This document shows, in pieces, positions 6,738 to 7,708 of a stretch of 7,708 nt of DNA. The position numbers were made by a program, and so were the translations under genes. The stretch is from Deltaproteobacteria bacterium (lineage in GTDB: Bacteria > Desulfobacterota > Syntrophia > Syntrophales > UBA2192). Below the pieces are notes generated by a model. The model worked only from the letters and a program-made list of their open reading frames with translations. It searched no databases and was not told the origin of the DNA. Location of the stretch: NCBI GenBank assembly GCA_026388445.1, contig JAPLJU010000080.1:1-7708 (forward strand). Direction: 5' to 3'. How positions within the stretch are numbered: position 1 is the first letter of the stretch; each line of letters opens with the position of its first letter.

Positions 6738-6755
6738 TCCTGCTCCCTCAACGGC

Positions 6756-7181
6756 TTACTTTCCGATGTCCAGCGTCTTGAGGGCCATGTTCTTGGTGGC
6801 GTCAAAAGCTGTGACCGAGGCCTCATAGGCCCGGTTGGCCGTGATCATGTCGGCCATCTCGGAGACGACGTTGACGTTCGGGTAGGCCACGAAACCCTGC
6901 TCATTGGCATGAGGATGATTCGGATCGTAGACCTGCCTGAGACCCTCCTGCTCTTCCACGACAGACTCCACCCGGACCTTTTTGAGGGCATCCCTGAGCT
7001 TGGAATCAAAACCTTCTTCCAGCGCCTCGGCCGTGAGCACGATCACCTTGCGCTTATAGGGGCCTCCCTCGGGGGTCTTTGTGGTATTGACATTCGCCAG
7101 GTTAGATACCACGACATCCATCTTGGCCCTCTGGGCTTCAAGTCCCGAACCGCAGATTTTAAATGATGTAAAAAAATCCAT
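6756..7181 (-). CDS. flgC: Flagellar basal-body rod protein FlgC
   Basis: FlgC is a proximal rod subunit, exported through the flagellar type III system and assembled on FliE and FlgB. The 141-residue product has the rod/hook family N-terminal motif at about 26-33 (SNLANVNT), followed by KTPEGGPYKRK. It has the FlgC-typical YDPNHPHAN at 85-93, and the conserved C-terminal helix NVVSEMADMITANRAYEASV with TAFDATKNMALKTLDIG. Length is normal (134 in E. coli). Its ATG shares one base with the flgB stop (TAATG), and AAGGAGG lies 7 nt upstream inside the end of flgB, so the two genes are translationally coupled. No signal peptide is present, as expected for a type III substrate. Confidence 0.98.
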   Translation of the reverse strand: MDFFTSFKICGSGLEAQRAKMDVVVSNLANVNTTKTPEGGPYKRKVIVLTAEALEEGFDSKLRDALKKVRVESVVEEQEGLRQVYDPNHPHANEQGFVAYPNVNVVSEMADMITANRAYEASVTAFDATKNMALKTLDIGK

Positions 7182-7552
7182 TATTTAGCCTCCTTGATGA
7201 CACTGTTGAGACTCTTGAACTTTCTGACGAGAAGTTCCACCGCCGTGTTATACATGAGGTGATTCTCCGCCAGGTTCACCATTTCCTTGTCGAGGGACAC
7301 TTTCTGGCCCGTCGTGACAACGCTGAAATCCTGGCCCGGAGAGGCCGCGGGCAGATGTCTTTCATCCGTTTTCCTCAGCGTAACCCTGGACGCCGCAGCC
7401 CTTTGGAGGGCCTTCTCGAAATCAAGGTCCTTCGGTTCGTAGTTCGGGGTGTCGATATTGGCAACGTTGGAAGTAAGAACTTTATGCCTCTCGGCACGCA
7501 GATCGAGCATATCGGACAGCAGATCGACGGTCTTTCCGAAAAGGGCTTTCAT
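7181..7552 (-). CDS. flgB: Flagellar basal-body rod protein FlgB
   Basis: FlgB is the most cell-proximal rod subunit and the first gene of this operon. The 123-residue product carries the rod family motif SNVANIDTPNYEPKDLDF from residue 28, a short variable middle, and the conserved C-terminal helix from about 91 (MVNLAENHLMYNTAVELLVR). Length fits the family (about 130-138, slightly short). The ATG at 7552 has GGAGGG at 7561-7566, 8 nt upstream. A sigma-54-type promoter lies about 130 nt upstream with a strong leader hairpin in between. The gene ends in a one-base overlap with flgC. Confidence 0.98.
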   Translation of the reverse strand: MKALFGKTVDLLSDMLDLRAERHKVLTSNVANIDTPNYEPKDLDFEKALQRAAASRVTLRKTDERHLPAASPGQDFSVVTTGQKVSLDKEMVNLAENHLMYNTAVELLVRKFKSLNSVIKEAK

Positions 7553-7560
7553 CCCGAACT

Positions 7561-7566
7561 CCCTCC
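7561..7566 (-). promoter_or_regulatory. flgB ribosome binding site
   Basis: GGAGGG on the minus strand ends 8 nt before the flgB ATG (7552-7550). It fixes this start for the first gene of the operon. Confidence 0.8.
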
Positions 7567-7635
7567 AGGGGTCTACACTTAAAAACCCATGTTATTACAA
7601 GTGGTTGGGAAACAATCTCCCCTTCCCCGCGGCTG

Positions 7636-7665
7636 CTGCCCGGAGGCGATATGCCACCGGGGCAG
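7636..7665 (-). promoter_or_regulatory. strong hairpin in the flgB operon leader
   Basis: On the minus strand CTGCCC (7665-7660) pairs with GGGCAG (7641-7636). A single bulged C follows, then GG/CC, a T-T mismatch and GGC/GCC around a 5-nt loop. The result is an 11-pair stem starting within about 10 nt of the inferred transcription start. It lacks a following T-run, so it is not an intrinsic terminator. It could stabilise the 5' end of the mRNA or mark a dyad bound by a sigma-54 activator downstream of the promoter, as FleQ/FlrC-type regulators can do. Function is inferred. Confidence 0.5.
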
Positions 7666-7683
7666 TCCGCCCTAATGAAACGT

Positions 7684-7700
7684 TGCAAGGCATGTGCCAA
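7684..7700 (-). promoter_or_regulatory. sigma-54 (RpoN) -24/-12 promoter of the flagellar operon
   Basis: The minus strand reads TTGGCACATGCCTTGCA from 7700 to 7684. The sigma-54 consensus is TTGGCACG-N4-TTGCA. Every specified base matches except the G after GGCAC, which is A. The invariant GG (7698-7697) and GC (7686-7685) are exactly 10 nt apart. The start of transcription should fall near 7673, giving a leader of about 120 nt before flgB. Sigma-54 with an NtrC-family flagellar activator (FlrC/FleQ/FlbD type) is a known mode of basal-body gene control in proteobacteria. No activator gene is in the window. Confidence 0.88.
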
Positions 7701-7708
7701 TAAAAAGT

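Noticed and set aside
6501..7166. 221-codon plus-strand frame
   Set aside because: It is antisense to fliE and flgC and spans their spacer. The flagellar genes on the other strand explain the sequence.
7636..7665. Leader hairpin as a cyclic di-GMP (GEMM) riboswitch
   Set aside because: The conserved GEMM core and second hairpin are absent; only a single stem-loop is visible.
7636..7665. Leader hairpin as an intrinsic terminator or attenuator
   Set aside because: No T-run follows it on the transcribed strand.

Overview
This window holds one flagellar basal-body and export operon. All recognisable genes lie on the minus strand, so transcription runs from the right edge to the left. In order of transcription they are flgB, flgC, fliE, fliF, fliG, fliH, fliI, fliJ and a MotE-like gene (membrane anchor, coiled coil, MgtE-N-like domain). 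The flgBC-fliEFGHIJ order, a near-consensus sigma-54 promoter ahead of flgB, and a type of palindromic interspersed repeat at the left end that looks familiar from memory all suggest a deltaproteobacterium (Desulfobacterota, perhaps Syntrophus-like). That placement is inferred from gene order and style, not from a search.

Layout from right to left: 7553-7708 is the control region, with a -24/-12 promoter at 7684-7700, a strong leader hairpin at 7636-7665 and a good ribosome binding site just before flgB. From 7552 to 6393 are the proximal rod genes flgB and flgC, then fliE. Before fliE sits an 11-codon reading frame whose TGA directly abuts the TTG start of fliE. From 6275 to 3601 are the MS ring (fliF) and the rotor switch protein (fliG). 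Their 89-nt spacer is mostly two sets of degenerate 7-bp tandem repeats. From 3608 to 414 come the export-ATPase genes fliH, fliI and fliJ, then the MotE-like gene. The genes are tightly packed and several overlap. A strong intrinsic terminator at 341-380 closes the operon 33 nt after the last stop codon.

The left 340 bases carry no gene I can defend. They hold a GC-rich structured segment (1-60), a 121-bp imperfect palindrome (68-188) and an unassigned stretch with small hairpins and one short plus-strand frame behind a good ribosome binding site.

The products act together. FliF forms the MS ring in the inner membrane. FliG mounts on the cytoplasmic tail of FliF and receives torque from the stator. 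FliH, FliI and FliJ form the ATPase and chaperone complex of the flagellar type III export gate. FliE joins the MS ring to the proximal rod built from FlgB and FlgC. The MotE-like protein is a likely membrane-anchored assembly or motor accessory. I see no new multi-gene system. The points worth a second look are regulatory or structural: the promoter and leader hairpin, the fliE start, the heptamer arrays, and the repeat-flanked end of the operon.
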